The notes beneath the pieces are model-generated. The model saw only the letters and a program-made list of their open reading frames with translations. It was not told the DNA's origin and made no database searches. Source: Malurus cyaneus samueli (Eukaryota > Chordata > Aves > Passeriformes > Maluridae). From it: DNA of 64,000 nt. Below, one piece after another: positions 14,099-27,115 of the stretch (positions are counted from its first letter, which is position 1; each line of letters begins with the position of its first letter). The stretch covers positions 53,181,612-53,245,611 of the forward strand of contig CM019218.1 in assembly GCA_009741485.1 (NCBI GenBank), given 5' to 3'. The position numbers and the translations under genes were made by a program.

Positions 14099-14600
14099 TC
14101 ATAGAATCCCAGACTGTTTGGGTTTGAAAGGAATTTAAAACTGAGGGCTGGAGCCCCTCTGCTCTGGAGCCAGGCTGGGAGAGATGGGGGTGTTTACCCT
14201 GGAGAAGTCTTCAGGGAGACCTTAGAGCCCTTTCCAGTGCATAAAGGGGCTCCAGGAAAGACATGGGCAGGGACATCTTCCATTATCCCAGACTGCTCCA
14301 GCCCTGTCCACCTGACCTTGGACACTGCCAGGGATCCAGGGGCAGCCACAGCTGCTCTGGACACCCTGTGCCAGGGCCTCCCCAACCTCACAGGGAAGTT
14401 ACTTCCCAATATCCCACCCATCCCTGCACTCTGTACATTCCCCCTTGTTCTGACATTCCAGGCCTTTGTTCAAAGTCACTCTTCAGCTCTCTTGGAGACC
14501 CTTTAGGCACTGGAAGGGGCTCTGAAGTCTCTTAGCCTTCTCTTCTCCTGGTGAACACCCCCAGCTCTCCTAGCCTGGCACAAGAGCAGAGGTACAAACT
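14099..14600 (-). mobile_element. CR1 fragment interrupted by an inverted CR1 segment
   Basis: Reverse CR1 tail (TCATAGAATCCCAGACTG, then GGGCAGGGACATCTTCC and the GGACACTGCCAGGGATCCAG block, ending in GAACACCCCCAGCTCTCC). Its continuity is broken at about 14141-14262 by a forward piece of the same family. Confidence 0.8.
14141..14262 (+). mobile_element. CR1 internal segment nested in reverse CR1
   Basis: Forward CR1 sequence (GAGCCCCTCTGCTCTGGAGC, GGAGACCTTAGAGCCC, GGGGCTCCAGGAAAG) inside the reverse-oriented copy. It is the inverted counterpart of the block at about 14480-14590. Confidence 0.65.
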
Positions 14601-15764
14601 TTTTCAAAAATTCCCAATACTGGAAAAAGATACATGTTTGAGAATCCAATTTATATAGGTTTTCAAATGCCAACCACTTTTTCAGGCAGAGTTCATTTGC
14701 ACTTGCCTTTATTCACAGGAAAAAAAGAAGAAAAAGAAAAAAATTGACACTATTAGGGCTGCTCAGTCATAGCAAAGTGTCTTTGGGTTTTTTTTTATTG
14801 CTATGGGAAACAAACTAAAGCAAATCTCAGCACAGCCACAGTAACAATATACTTCACTGCCAGTTTCTGAGCACATTCCACTCCTGCTGCCATCAGCAGT
14901 CCAAAGAAAGAGCAGGGGCTCTGTTCTGGTGATGCCTATGGAAAAGAGAGGTGGTGTCAATATGGTACAGAGAGCACCAAGCTATTAAAGAAAATGACCT
15001 GTGGAATAAGGTCACTGCAGAGGGACTGGAGCTGCTTGATTGCCCTGTGAGACCCTCACAGAGCAGCTGAGTGTGCCAAGGATGTGGCCACGCACTGCCC
15101 CTTGTCAGAGCACGACACCAGATATCTCGGTAGTTTGAATGATGGACACAACGAAGGTATCAACTATCCCCGGTGGCATCAATGACATTTCAAGTCTAAT
15201 CAAGAACTATGGTCTCCGTGACCAAAGAAATATGGACCTGATACAAATTTTTATGTTTTCCTCAAAGTAACATAAAGCCAGCTAGTGCCCCAATGCTGCA
15301 CTCATGGCTGAGGTCCTGGCAGCCCGTTGTGAACTCTGACTGAGTGCCCTGACAGGACTTCCACAGCGTCACACGGCTGATGCTGAAAAAATGTTGCAGC
15401 CAGAAATGGTGAGAGCAATGAATGCACCCAGCAAAGGGAGGGCTGGCAAGAAGAGCAAACTCCCCATCTCTGTAACCACAACGAGCACCAGTCAGACAGG
15501 TGAACTACAGCAATTACTCATCCCTGAAGTCAATCAAATCCCAGTGGAAGTCCAGCTGGAGGATGGTGAATTCCCATTTCTTGCAGTGTGTCTCCTGAGC
15601 ATGAGGAGGGGCACAGGCAATCCTCAGGAACAGTGTACTCCATCCTGGATAGTGAATAGGAGAATTCAGGAGAGGGCAAGGTATGCCAACAAAGCCAAGC
15701 TGTCAGACACATGGAACTCTCATCTGAGTGGATCACCCCAGTCCATACAAGGCCACCAAGTTAA

Positions 15765-16143
15765 TCAGAGGGATGGAGCACCTCTCCTATGAAGAAAGGC
15801 TGAGGGAATTGGGATTGTTCAGCTGGGAAAAGAGAAGGTTTCGGAATGACCTAATTGCTGCCTTCCAGTACCTAACAGGAAAGATGGTGCAAGACTATTT
15901 ACAAGAGTATGCAGCGACAGGACAAGGTGAATGGGTTCAAACTGAAAGAGAATAGGTAGGGAGGCCCTGGCCCAGGAAGTTGTGGATGCCCCACTCCTGG
16001 GGGTGCTCAAGGCCAGGTCACAGTGCTGAAGCTCTGTGCAGCTGATTTAGCTGAATGTGTCCCTGCCCATGGCAGGCGGGTTGGAACTAGATGGATCCTC
16101 AAGGTCTCCTTCCAACCCAAACCATTCCATGATTCTACGATTT
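15765..16143 (+). mobile_element. CR1 LINE 3' end
   Basis: Forward CR1: GGATGGAGCACCTCTCCTATG, AGGGAATTGGGATTGTTCAG, then the 3' tail GGTCTCCTTCCAACCCAAAC and a terminal CATGATTCTACGATT. The middle is shortened relative to the family consensus. Confidence 0.85.
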
Positions 16144-16565
16144 CTGCTGAACAGTAAAGATACACAAAGAGCATCCCACAGGAAGAGTTTCAGAGGGATC
16201 CCAATACATCCCATCTCTGTGCCAGGTATGAAGGAAGACTCACAGGATGAAGTAGTGAGATGACTTTTGGGAGAGCAATCCTGGGTTTGTCTCACTGCGA
16301 GATGACTGCAGATCCCCAAGACCATGGATGTACCCCTGGCTGCAGGCTGAGTTCCCAGCCTGAAGCAAGAGCAAGGCCACGAGCAGGTGGATTTCAGGCA
16401 CAGGGCTGGGTGGATGGTGATGGCCATGGGATTCAGGTGAATTCCCTGCTGCAGGCATGGCAGGTGCACAGCCAGGGGAGGCTCCCGAAACTCAACCGCC
16501 TGGAACAGGAGCTGGACAGCAGGGACTGCTTGGACAGCACTCTGGGAAATCACATCAAGGCTATG

Positions 16566-16790
16566 TGTATCAGAATCATGGAATCTACTGAGCAGGAAGG
16601 GAGCCACAGGAATCATCCAGTTCAACCCCTGGCCCTGCACAGACACCCCAACAATCCCACCCTGGGCCTGGGAGCACTGGCCAAACACTCCCAGAGCTTT
16701 GGCAGCCTTAGGGCCTGCCCATTCCCTGGGGAGCCTGGGCAGTGCCCAGCACCCTCTGAGGCAAGAATCCTTCCCTGAGATCGAGCCTGA
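16566..16790 (-). mobile_element. CR1 LINE 3' fragment
   Basis: Reverse CR1 tail beginning at AGAATCATGGAATCTAC and continuing through ATCATCCAGTTCAACCCCTG and CTGGCCAAACACTCCCAG. Confidence 0.75.
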
Positions 16791-17149
16791 CCCTCCTCTG
16801 TATATCAGACAAACGGACAAGCAGCAAGTGTATCACAATATGGCTGACAAGATGGAAAGAGGTTCCATCACTGAGAAGTGAGGAAACTCATGGAATGGAA
16901 AAAGGGGAAGATTTCACCAATTCGAAGAACCACCAAGCTGCTGGGGTTATGTTAGTGGATGGTACAACGCAGAAGAGCAGATGTGTAATAAATTGTGATA
17001 ATTTGGGAAAGATCCACCAAAGCTTTTACAGAGGGAAGTCATGTGACAGAAAACCACTGGAGTCCTTTGAAAGGTAAATAAGCATGAAGACAAGGAAGAT
17101 CCAGATGATACATGACATTCACCATTCACCTCAGGTATATGATATGATG

Positions 17150-17230
17150 TTTTGGGTTGTCCTGTGCAGAGCCAGGGCGTGAACTTGATGATCCTCGTGG
17201 GTCCCTTCCAACTCCATAGATTCTATGAGT
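17150..17230 (+). mobile_element. CR1 extreme 3' end
   Basis: Short forward CR1 tail: GAACTTGATGATCCTCGTGG, then GTCCCTTCCAACTCCATAGA and a terminal TTCTATGAG. Confidence 0.6.
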
Positions 17231-17883
17231 CCATGCACAAAGAGTTTCTGACGGAGTCTCACCAGGCCCCTCACTGAGGCTCCTACAGCCACTGAGGTGC
17301 CAAGGCAAGAGCCATGCACAATTAAATGGATTTTCATGATAGGGAGGCCAGAATATGTGATAGATCTTCTTCCTGGACATCTCTGCAGAAAGTTCTGCCT
17401 CAAGGTCTGTGCTACCATACATTCTGCACAAAGGACCTGGAAGAGGACGTGATCAGTGAGGCGAATTTGCTGATGAAACTATTCAAGATGGTAAAGCAAA
17501 GGACAAACTTGAAGTATCTTACAGTACCAAGCAACCGCTGATAAAACAGCAGATGAAAAGCAGTGCACATCACTGTAGAGTGAATCACAGGCACAAAATA
17601 CACCTAACGTCACTTAACAAAATGAAAGGCTCTGAGCTTATTAATGAGTTCAGGGAAAAGCTCTTAGGATTATAACAAATAGCTGTAGGAAAACATCAGC
17701 TCCAAGCTCAGAAATCAAAGCAAATTCTAGAAATTACTTGGAGCAGAACAAAACAAGCCATAAAGTATCATTAGGTTTCTATGTAATGCACCAGATTTTC
17801 AGTACCATAAGAAATTCTAGTCTCCACAACAGAAAAAGATGTGGTAGACATGAATGGGACATGAATAGGGAAAAGCTCAGCTA

Positions 17884-17965
17884 AAAATGAAAAAAAAACC
17901 AAAAAAACAAAAAACGAAACAAAACATGAAACAAACGCACCCTCAAACCAAAAAAACCCAAACAA
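17884..17965 (+). repeat. A-rich (A/C) simple-sequence tract
   Basis: About 80 bp of A runs separated by single or double C and an occasional G. It could be a decayed poly(A) or poly(AAAAC) tract. No retrocopied gene is recognisable beside it. Confidence 0.6.
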
Positions 17966-19202
17966 CTCACCCCATTTTGTAACAGCATTTCTTATGGATT
18001 TTTGTGGCATCACAAATGTGGTTTATGCTGTTTGTAGGGTACCACAGAAATAAACTGCTTGCGGGAAAAAACTGTCTGAAGATTTCAGAAAGATAAGAAG
18101 AGAACATGGTGTAAAAAGTTTGGGAAAACCAGGTCATTTGTGCCACATTCACGCCCCACCACTGCCACCCTGACCCACTGGAGCTGCACAGCAGGAACAT
18201 GGCTGGGTACAGAATCCACAGCCTCCAATTCCCTGAGCCTGCATAAACACTCCTCCAAAGGTCCCATCAGCACAGACTAAAGAGGCCCAGCTCTGTCTTT
18301 CCTGTTCAGCAAAAAGAGAATCAGAGATCACATTTTACTGGTGCAAGATGATACCAAAGATGGGAAGGTGGAGAGCTCCAGAGAGCAGTAGCCCAACCTG
18401 TGAGTGTCTCATAAATATTCTTACAAGGAAGCAAAATAGGAATATTGCTACACTTAGGTGGAAGACTCTAAAGGCAAAACAAAGACAAAAAGGACACAGC
18501 ACTGGGGAATCACTGATGAGGTGAGAGCAGTCCCAGCACTGCCATGCCACAGGTCTCACAGCGGCTCCACACCAGCCCCAACAGCTCCCATGCTGCTTCC
18601 TTGGGATCTCCATCTTCCAACACAGCACTCACTAACACGTTGTTACAGCATCAATGACTGATACCATTGCTTCTGATCTGGCATTTCCACGCCCTCCTCT
18701 CAGTCCCCAGTGGTAATTGAGGGCTGGCTGAATGACTCAGTGGGATGCTGCTGAAGCAGGAAGCACTTCACCCACCCATGGTTCTAACTGAGCCTGCCAG
18801 GCACTAGGGCTGCTCAGCTTCTGGGGGAGGTGCAGGCAAACGCTTTGTGATGATATTTAGGAAGGGATTAAATAACTGTCATTTGGAAAAAGCTCTGATA
18901 AACCTGGTCATGTCTCGGTGCAGAGAACTGAACTACTGGAGTTTCTGTGACCTCTTCCAGCCACATCTGGAGCTCTCCAACAGCAGCCACCTGCCCTCAC
19001 CACCGAGACAGCCCCATCTGGTCTGTGGACAAATGGCAAAAGGTCAAACACACGGCAGCAGAAAAGATGCACCTTTCGGCATCGTACCACAACAGAACTA
19101 CCCAAGAACTGCTCCAAGAAGCCAAAGCATTAGGAAGCCAGCTTAGACAGACTGGAGAAGGGTGAATGGTTAGAGACAGAGACCAGGCCAGAGCAACACA
19201 TT

Positions 19203-19488
19203 AGCAGGATGGGGGTCGGCCTCTTCTCTGAGGCAAGAGAGGACAAGACAAGAGAAAACAGCCTCAAACTGTGCCATGGGAGGTTCAGGTTGGATACCAG
19301 GAAGAATTTCTTCACAGAAAGGGTGGTCAGGCATCAGAAGGGGCTCCCCAGGGAGGGGATGGAGCCCCCATCCCTGGAGGTGCGTAAGGATCAACTGGAC
19401 AAGGCAGTCAGTGCTCTGGTCTGGCTGACAAGGGTTGGACTTGATCTTGGAGGTAATTTCCAAACTTACTAGTTCTATGATTCTATGT
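19203..19488 (+). mobile_element. CR1 LINE 3' end
   Basis: Forward CR1 with GAGGACAAGACAAGAG, GAATTTCTTCACAGAAAGGG, the GGTGGTCAGGCATCAGAAGG block and a terminal TTCTATGATTCTATG octamer repeat. Confidence 0.88.
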
Positions 19489-21428
19489 TTGAAGGAAATA
19501 AATAATAAAAAGAAGCTGGTAGCTTTGTCAACAATAGATATTCCCCAAGTCTTCAAGACTCTGAAGGTTTTGTTGCATCACCACAATGCTCTAATTTAAA
19601 AGATGCGCAGTTCTTGTCTAGACCAGGGCTGGAACTGAAATCCCAAGCATAATTTGCAGGAAGCTGGGTTATGCTGTCAGCACATGGATCCCCTCCCAAG
19701 GGCTACAATCAATTCCTTGTTCCTTGTTCACTTTCTGCAACACTGAACAATTTTCTTACAGATTAACTGCACCTAAACTAAATGAAAGAAGAATGGATTT
19801 TGAGGACTGAGTTGTAGAGTGTAGAGAAGCCAATACTCAGAATAACTACAAGACAGGATTTGGGCATAAGCTCAAGGCTTCTTCTATAGCATCTATTAAT
19901 ATAAGGGATCAAAAATAACTCACGCAATATGCTCAGAAGTTCAAACCCCAGCTCTGCTGCTGTACAGGCTGGCACAGCCCTGAAGTCTCTCATCAAGGGG
20001 TAGACACATTTACCACTTATCTTTTTCAGCACGAGGGAATGCTTGTTCAGAACAACTCAAGTGATACCCATTTAAAAGACAAACCATTTAGGGCTGTGAA
20101 GGTCAAATTCTGCTTGTCAGTCATCCAAGAATGAAAAGAAAAGCCAGTGCAGATCACGAAGAAGAGACAAAATCCATCCCTTGCACAAACACCTCAATGC
20201 GGTTCAGTCAGATATATCAGTTCAGGCTACAGAGAGCCAGGAATGGAAAAATGCTCAAAACCTCCCGGATTAGCAAGGTGATATCCCACACATATGCATA
20301 CTCTTTCAGTTTAGAGGACATTATGAAACATAATCCTCATGCCACTGCAGCAAGTTACACAAAAAGTCAATAAAACTGCCCACTAAACACAAAGCAGAAT
20401 TGCCCACCATTTCCGCAGGACAGTAGTACTGAAGCTTCTAAAAAGCACTGGATTTTAATTTTAAAACTATTGCTTTAACATCTGAGAAGATTTTTTTGCC
20501 TTATTAAGTTTTCCCCTATTTTATTTTCTCCTCTTGACTCTTACCTGCAATAAACACTTTTTTTAATTGTTCTTTATATCTTCCACCCATCCTAGAGCCT
20601 GGCATTCTGGAGCTTAACAGCCAGAATTTTTACCCACCATGCAAGATTCTGAATACATCGAAGCTTTTGGCATGAGCTGTGTCCTAAAGCAATTAGTTCC
20701 ACAGCTAAATTTTACACTGGATGAGAAAAAGTATTTGTTTTAAAACTCTGATGTCCTTAAATTCTTCCTTGTGGGAAAAAATAACATCCCCAATGCCATT
20801 TTACATATAATTTTGGATACCTTTATTGTATCTGTGCTTGTGGCTTTCTGTCAGTCAGAAGGAATTGCAGAAGTCTTGCCCTTTTCTGGTATAGAAACCA
20901 CTCCATGATTTTGACCCCCTTGCTGTTATTTCCCATCTCTTTCCCTGACCTATATTTTTTTTGAGATGGTAGCATGAGAACTGCAAATACTAATTTATAC
21001 ATGTGCACAATACAAGCTTTTCAAGCCTGTGACGGCTGGATTGGAAGCCACTGTTCCCCCATAAATGTTACTTGTCATTTATAGACCAAATTTTGCCAGC
21101 CATTTCATCAGTAAATTGGCCAATATTGACAGCATTCAGGGCCAGCTCACACTTCATTATCCTGACTGTGCAGGAACCTTTGCAAGCTGTGACTTTGCTC
21201 TATATTCCCTTTCCTGTATCACATAAAGGTGGGCAGAGCAGCACATACTCCAGAGGATAAGAACAGGATAACGCTCCTTCCTCCTGCAAACTGATCCTTT
21301 ATTGTTAGACTTCGTTTTCTCTCTTTCAGATAGTAATTAATCAAAAGACCTCTTTATTTCACAACAGCTTTCACAGAGGGATGTTGTCAAAAGTGTTTTG
21401 GAAATCCAAATATACCTTCTCCACCAGA

Positions 21429-21476
21429 TCTCTCCTCTCCCTCCCCTCTCCTCCCCTATCCTCTCCCTCTCCTCAT
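21429..21476 (+). repeat. Polypyrimidine (CTCCC-rich) tract
   Basis: Nearly uninterrupted C/T run of about 48 bp built from CTCC and CCTCT units. Simple-sequence DNA in intron 1. Confidence 0.7.
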
Positions 21477-22361
21477 TGCCTGCTTTGGGTTTATCACTTC
21501 CCAGGTTCTTCTTGGAGTCCCTTTTGGAAACCGTTACTTCCCACTGACATCCCCTAGTAGCTGGTTGAAGTGATATACACAATGGATAATAGCTCAGTGA
21601 CTTAATGTGCCAGTTCCAGCTGGTGCTGAAGACCTGACGCATTTCAATTGTCTGAGCAGCTCTGGAACCTCCTGTCAATACTGAAGCTTGGAAAGGTTCA
21701 GAAAGCTGAATTTTAATTTTTTATCTTCAAAGATCTTTGTACAGGAAAGACTAAAGGCGTGCAGTCTCGGTGTCACTGAGAAACACTACAAAACTATTCA
21801 GCACACAATGCCAAAACTGGGACAGATTTGTCATTTGAAACTATTTTGTTGAGCTATATCCAAGACTCAGATTCTCCCAATACACTCCAAGAAAAAAACC
21901 TGAAAATGGAATCTGTGTGTTCCCTGAATAGAGCATATACCTACTACAGTGATTTATGACAGAGAGGAGAATGCACACAGACCACAAAATAGAAAAGATG
22001 ATATGTCACAAGGAACAATATATCATTCTTTCAATTTTGAAATAATTAGGATTTTCATTCCACTAAATCATCACTTTTCAATTTTCTTTATTGGAAGTCC
22101 TGTTTCCTAGATCCAGTATATGGATGTTTGCAGGAGCACAATTTGTCCACAGCAAATATGCTCATCCTCATGCACCCACCTCTCCCCATACACCCCCGCC
22201 TTCTGTGTGGGAATAGGGAGGGGGTTCAAAGCCCAGGAGAGGTGTGGGTGATCTAAATCTACCTGAGATACAGAAGGCTCATGCCCAGACCCTTTGCACA
22301 AAGGACAAAATAGAGTACCTGAGTACCTCTATCACAACAGTATCCCAGCTCACACTGGGGA

Positions 22362-22940
22362 TCACAGAATCATAGGATGGCTCAGTGTGAAGGGACCCCA
22401 GTGGCTCCTCTGGTCCCACCTCCCTGCTCACACAGGGTCATCCCAGAGCACATGGCACAGGATTATGTCCAGATGGGTGTGGGATATCCCCAGTGAGGAG
22501 GACTCCACAGCCTCTCTGGGCAGCCTGTTCAGAGCTCGGTCACTGCTCTGCCTCATGTCCAGGTAGAACTTCCTGGGTATCAGTTCCTGCCATTCCTCTT
22601 AGGCCAGTGCTGGGCCTTAGGAAGCAGAGCTTGGTCCCTGCTCTGAGCCTTCCCGGCAGACACTGACAGACAGGAATGAGATCCCTTCTCAGCTCTGTCT
22701 CCTCTCAAAGCTGAACAGCTCCACCTCCCTCAGCCTTTCCTGGCCAGAGAGATGCTCCAGTACGCTCCTTATCTCTGCAGCCTCTGCTCCATATCCCTCC
22801 TCGCCCAAGGAGCCCAGACCTGGAGACAACACTCCAGATGTGCCTCACCAGGCTGAGCAGAGGGACGGGATCATTTCCCAACCTGCTGGCAATGCTTTTC
22901 CCAATGTACCCCAGGACACCATTGGCCTTCTTTTACCAGG
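22362..22940 (-). mobile_element. Longer CR1 fragment with 3' tail
   Basis: Reverse CR1, about 580 bp. It begins at the 3' terminus (ATCACAGAATCATAGGATGG) and extends through CTGAACAGCTCCACCTCCC and CTCCAGATGTGCCTCACCAG toward the coding portion. One of the longer copies in the window. Confidence 0.85.
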
Positions 22941-24469
22941 TCCCCAGGGCACCTGGATGAAAAGTGAAGACCCTGAGAACTTGCTGGAAACTCTACTGCC
23001 TTTCAGCTTTCCCCTTGATGAATTAGATTAAAAGAAGCGATAGGTCTGGGAAACAAATGGCAGTAGGTAGGCACATGACATTGGGCCTGGTGACAAGCTC
23101 AACAGCTCCAGGGGCAGTCCAAACCCCCAGAGCAGCACTTTGGTCCAGAAAGCACCTGGGCAGCCCTGGAGCAGCACACACCCTGGGGATGTGGAGCAGC
23201 CAGCATATGGTGGAACTGCCCAGGAAGAGTAAACAAATAGTCCCACCCAGAACTACCCAAAGGAACACAGAGCCACAAGCTGTCAAACAGGGCTGTTATC
23301 CTCAGTGGCTTCTTCCCCTCCTAGTCAGAAACTATTCTGCTTGGTCCAAGGGAGCAGCTGCCAAGCCCTGCTCTCTCCTCACTGCCCCATTTGCTGGTCT
23401 CCAAACCATGGGAGTTGCTGACTCCTACTTACCAACCCAGTCTCCTCACCCCCTGCAGGAGCAGGGCTTTGTCTGCACTATGCTTAAGCACTCAAAGCTA
23501 CTCAAACCCAGCTCCCTGAGGTGGCACATCTGTCAGCTGAACACATGGGACTGGACAGCTCTGACTCATTACAAGCCCGTGTAGTGCTGAGATTGAGCAC
23601 AGTGGGACCCTAAGACATTCCTGTTGCAAGGACCAAGCCGAGCCTGCTGACTTATGGCTGTTCTTCCAGCTCATCCACAGGGACTGAGCAGCCACCGCTC
23701 AAAGGCTCTGCATCCTCCCCAGAGCCCAGGCCCTACCTGGTGCCTTCTGTACCCCCTTTCCATATTCAGATGGCACTGAACAACAGTTAATATCTGAAGT
23801 GCAGCAGTTATTAAATTGGTAGTTGGACTGAAAGTAGAAAGGGCTCCCCACCAAAGTGGGCTCACAAGCCAAAAATGTCTGTTCAGCTTTATAGCATTTC
23901 CTATAGTGTCAGCACATGGGAGCAGCAAGAGGCACTCCTCAGCAACTGGAAGGAATTGCTAAGCCCATTAATAAAATTAAGGCAGCCAAATTCGATAAGA
24001 GAATACACTCAACCTTAAGAGCCACTGATGTCTGTACTGCAGCATGAGGAAGAAGCATTTACCAAAGTGGTAGTAGAAAACAGAAATCCACAGTCATCAT
24101 CTCCCTTGGGAGACATTACCTGGCGGCACTTCTGATTGTATGTCTGCTCCTGAAGAAAAGAGGTCACAACATTCCTTAGAACTGAATCGCTGCTGACAGC
24201 CATTTGAAATTGTTGGTAAAGTCACTGTGCAAGTTTGTACCAAAAAGTAGGGAAGGCACCACAGGTATGAGACAAGAGCAATTCCTCACTGGCTGTGTCC
24301 CTGCAGGACTGAACACTGAAGAACTAAGAGACAAGTCATGTGGAAAGAACATCTCCTATTTCCCTCCCGGCAGGGACTTCACCCTGAAACTTACATTTTT
24401 TTAAAGGGAAAAAAAAAATCAGGGAGACAAGGAAATTGAAAAAATGCCCTAGAAACAGTTAGCTTGTGC

Positions 24470-24621
24470 ACACAGGGCTGTCCCAACTCTGGAAGCATCC
24501 AAGGCCATGCTTGACAGGGCTTTGAACAACCTGGTGTAGTGGAAAATGCCGCTGCCATGGCTGGAACAAGATGATCTTTAAGGGCCTGTCCAACCCAAAC
24601 CATTCCATAGTTCTGCGATGC
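24470..24621 (+). mobile_element. CR1 3' end
   Basis: Forward CR1 tail: GGAAGCATCCAAGGCCATGC, GGGCTTTGAACAACCTGG, CCAACCCAAACCATTCCATA, ending at TTCTGCGATG. Confidence 0.8.
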
Positions 24622-24984
24622 TAGCAATGTCTGACTGTTGATGCAGAGTCAGAGGCAAGTACAGCTGAGGCTTCCTGGAGGCCCACAACTCCAGCAGCTG
24701 ACAGCCCTGGTCCAACAAGATGGACACACGCTCAAGAGAACGGAATAAGTGCAGTTCCAGGAAGCCCAGACTCATCCTTTTAGCTCCACTGTGCAGCACC
24801 ACAGCCTTTACCAAGGGAATGAGGGGGAAGGAATGACCATGGACCACTTTAGAGACCAGGTGGGATGCAGAGACAGCTTAGGAGCGAGCTGGTTGATGTC
24901 ACTGCAAATTACTGTCACCTTTCATAGGTCACAGTGACAAAGGGAGGTCTGATGAATGCCAAACATTACTCCATCCCATGTTAG

Positions 24985-25720
24985 AAGAATCTGGGGAACT
25001 TCAGGCCTGTCAGTCCACCATAGTCCCTGGAAAGGCTGTATAGCAAATATTCCTGTCAGCCATTTCCAGCAGGAGATGGCAGTGACTGGGAACAGCCAGC
25101 ATGGATTTACCAGTGGCAAATCTTGCCTAACTTGATTGGCCTCCAAGTTGCGTGCATGGAGGACGGGAGAGTAAATGTGGTACACCTTGACACTGTCTCT
25201 GGCAGTGTTATCAACAGGCAGGAGCTGGACTGCAGAAGCAGACAACTGATGTTGGCAAGAATATCAGGCTCAAAAGGTGATCAGCTGTACAAAGTCCAGC
25301 CAGCAGCTGAATACCAGCAGCATCCCTCAGAGCTGATATGAGGCCAATACAAATCCATGTCTTCATGAACAAGCTCAATTAACACCAATTATAGGACAGA
25401 GAACACTCTCACTAAGTCTGCAGAAGATATCAAATGGCTGGCATGGCTGGGGCAGGAGATCCTTCCCAAAGGAAGGCTGGACAAGGGGCATGAGGGAGAG
25501 TTTGTGAAGGACAGCAGAGGCAAACAGTGTCCTGCCCCTGGGACAGAATGAGCCCTTACACCAGCACAGACTGGGACAGCTGGCTGTAAAGCAACCCTGC
25601 AGCAAACAATCTGCCAGGCTCGCAGGGAGAGCGAGGGAACAGAGGACAGACAGCCACAATAAACTGCTTCTACGCAATATCCACACCACTGTCTGGAAGA
25701 GACTCTGCAACTCAACAGTG
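24985..25720 (+). mobile_element. Decayed CR1 ORF2 (reverse transcriptase) remnant
   Basis: Forward sequence resembling the 3' half of CR1 ORF2: a CAGTCCACCATAGTCCCTGG block, CAGCATGGATTTACCAGTGG, and TAAATGTGGTACACCTTGAC in the expected order. Frames are broken, and no intact polymerase domain remains. Confidence 0.55.
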
Positions 25721-26814
25721 ACTTTCTGCCTCTCAAAAGTCTTTCAAACAGTCCCTTTGAATCTTTCAAAGCCTTGCAGGGTATACAGATTCCCCTAAAA
25801 GGGCATGATGAGAACATCAGCCGGCAGTAAGTCGAGCTGGTTGAAGCATGGAGCTGATCAGTTGGCTTCCTGAGAACACAGGGAAGGAGCATGAAGCCAG
25901 GGAAGAACTGAAAGCCAGCATCAAGTGATGGAACCTGCTCTGAAGGTTTAACCCAGATGCTGTCTCCTTCAGAAGCAAGTCAGCAGCTCTTTCCACCTCT
26001 GTTCCAGAAAGCTATTTCAGCCCACAATTTGTAACTCTGCTTGAAATATCTGCTGCAGATTCTTAAAACCCACATCTTGCCTAAAAAATGGAAGCTGATC
26101 TGGTAACAGGCTAGAACATAGCATTACACTGCCATTAAGTTGTTTTGAAAGCATCTTGGCCAGTGTGATATTTTTGTTAACAACAATGGTTAAATTTATG
26201 TAATATTTCAGTCATACCAACATCACTTGTGATGTTCATTAAAAGGCTCAAATAAGGGCCTGGGGTTCACTAGCACATAAACTACTAGTGGCTTGCTCAT
26301 AGCACTTGAAAAGAAATTAAATCAGATACTTGGCAAGTGTGCAGTATTTGTGTGGCTGTCACTGGTGCAGTCAGACTCCTGCCCAGGCTCAGGATGTGCA
26401 CCTCTTCCTGGACAGGTGTTGGTTCTGCTAATGCAACGTTACTCACTTGTTAACTGCAAAAACACCAAACCTGCCTACACTGAGTGTGTCACCTCACTTA
26501 CAGAAACCACAAAGCAAATGAGGTAGAAAAAATTGGGTTTTTTTATCTAAAAATTTAGAGCATTTCATCAATACCACAACAGTATTTAAGGTAAATATTC
26601 TGATGATTTCTGTTGGCACAGGCAGAATCTCAGCTAATGTTGTAACTCAGGGCAATGAATGTAAATATATACATATACATTTGGATATAGCAAAACAATT
26701 AAAGCAAGCCATATTACTCACAGCCAGCTGGGTCAGAGCTCCCCTGCCCCAGCAATCTTCCAAGAGAAAAATTCCTATTTACATGCCTCACATAAAGTAT
26801 CAAATAGTCAGAGA

Positions 26815-27115
26815 TCACAGAATCCCAGGCTGATTCGGGTTTGAAGGGAACTTAAAGCTCGTCCAGTCCCATCCCCTGCCATGGGCAGGGATACCTTCCA
26901 CTATCCCAGGTTGCTCCATGCCCAGTCCAGCCTGGCCTTGGACACTGCCAGGGATGGGACAGCCACAGCTCCTCTGGGCACCCTGTGCCACAGCCTCCCC
27001 ACCCTCACAGGAAAGAATTTCTTCTCAATATGCAATTTAAATCTCTTCACTTTTAGCTTAAAACAGTTCCCCCTTGTCCAATTGCTACCTGCCTGTGTAA
27101 AAAGCTGGTTTTTTT
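26815..27115 (-). mobile_element. CR1 LINE 3' fragment
   Basis: Reverse CR1 from ATCACAGAATCCCAGGCTG through CCATGGGCAGGGATACC and the CTTTTAGCTTAAAACAGTTC block. Confidence 0.85.

Noticed and set aside
15391..15792. 133-codon plus-strand open frame
   Set aside because: Its end reads into a CR1 copy. No domain, and no splice or promoter support.
16047..16820. 257-codon minus-strand open frame
   Set aside because: It spans two CR1 fragments and intervening intron, with no conserved domain.
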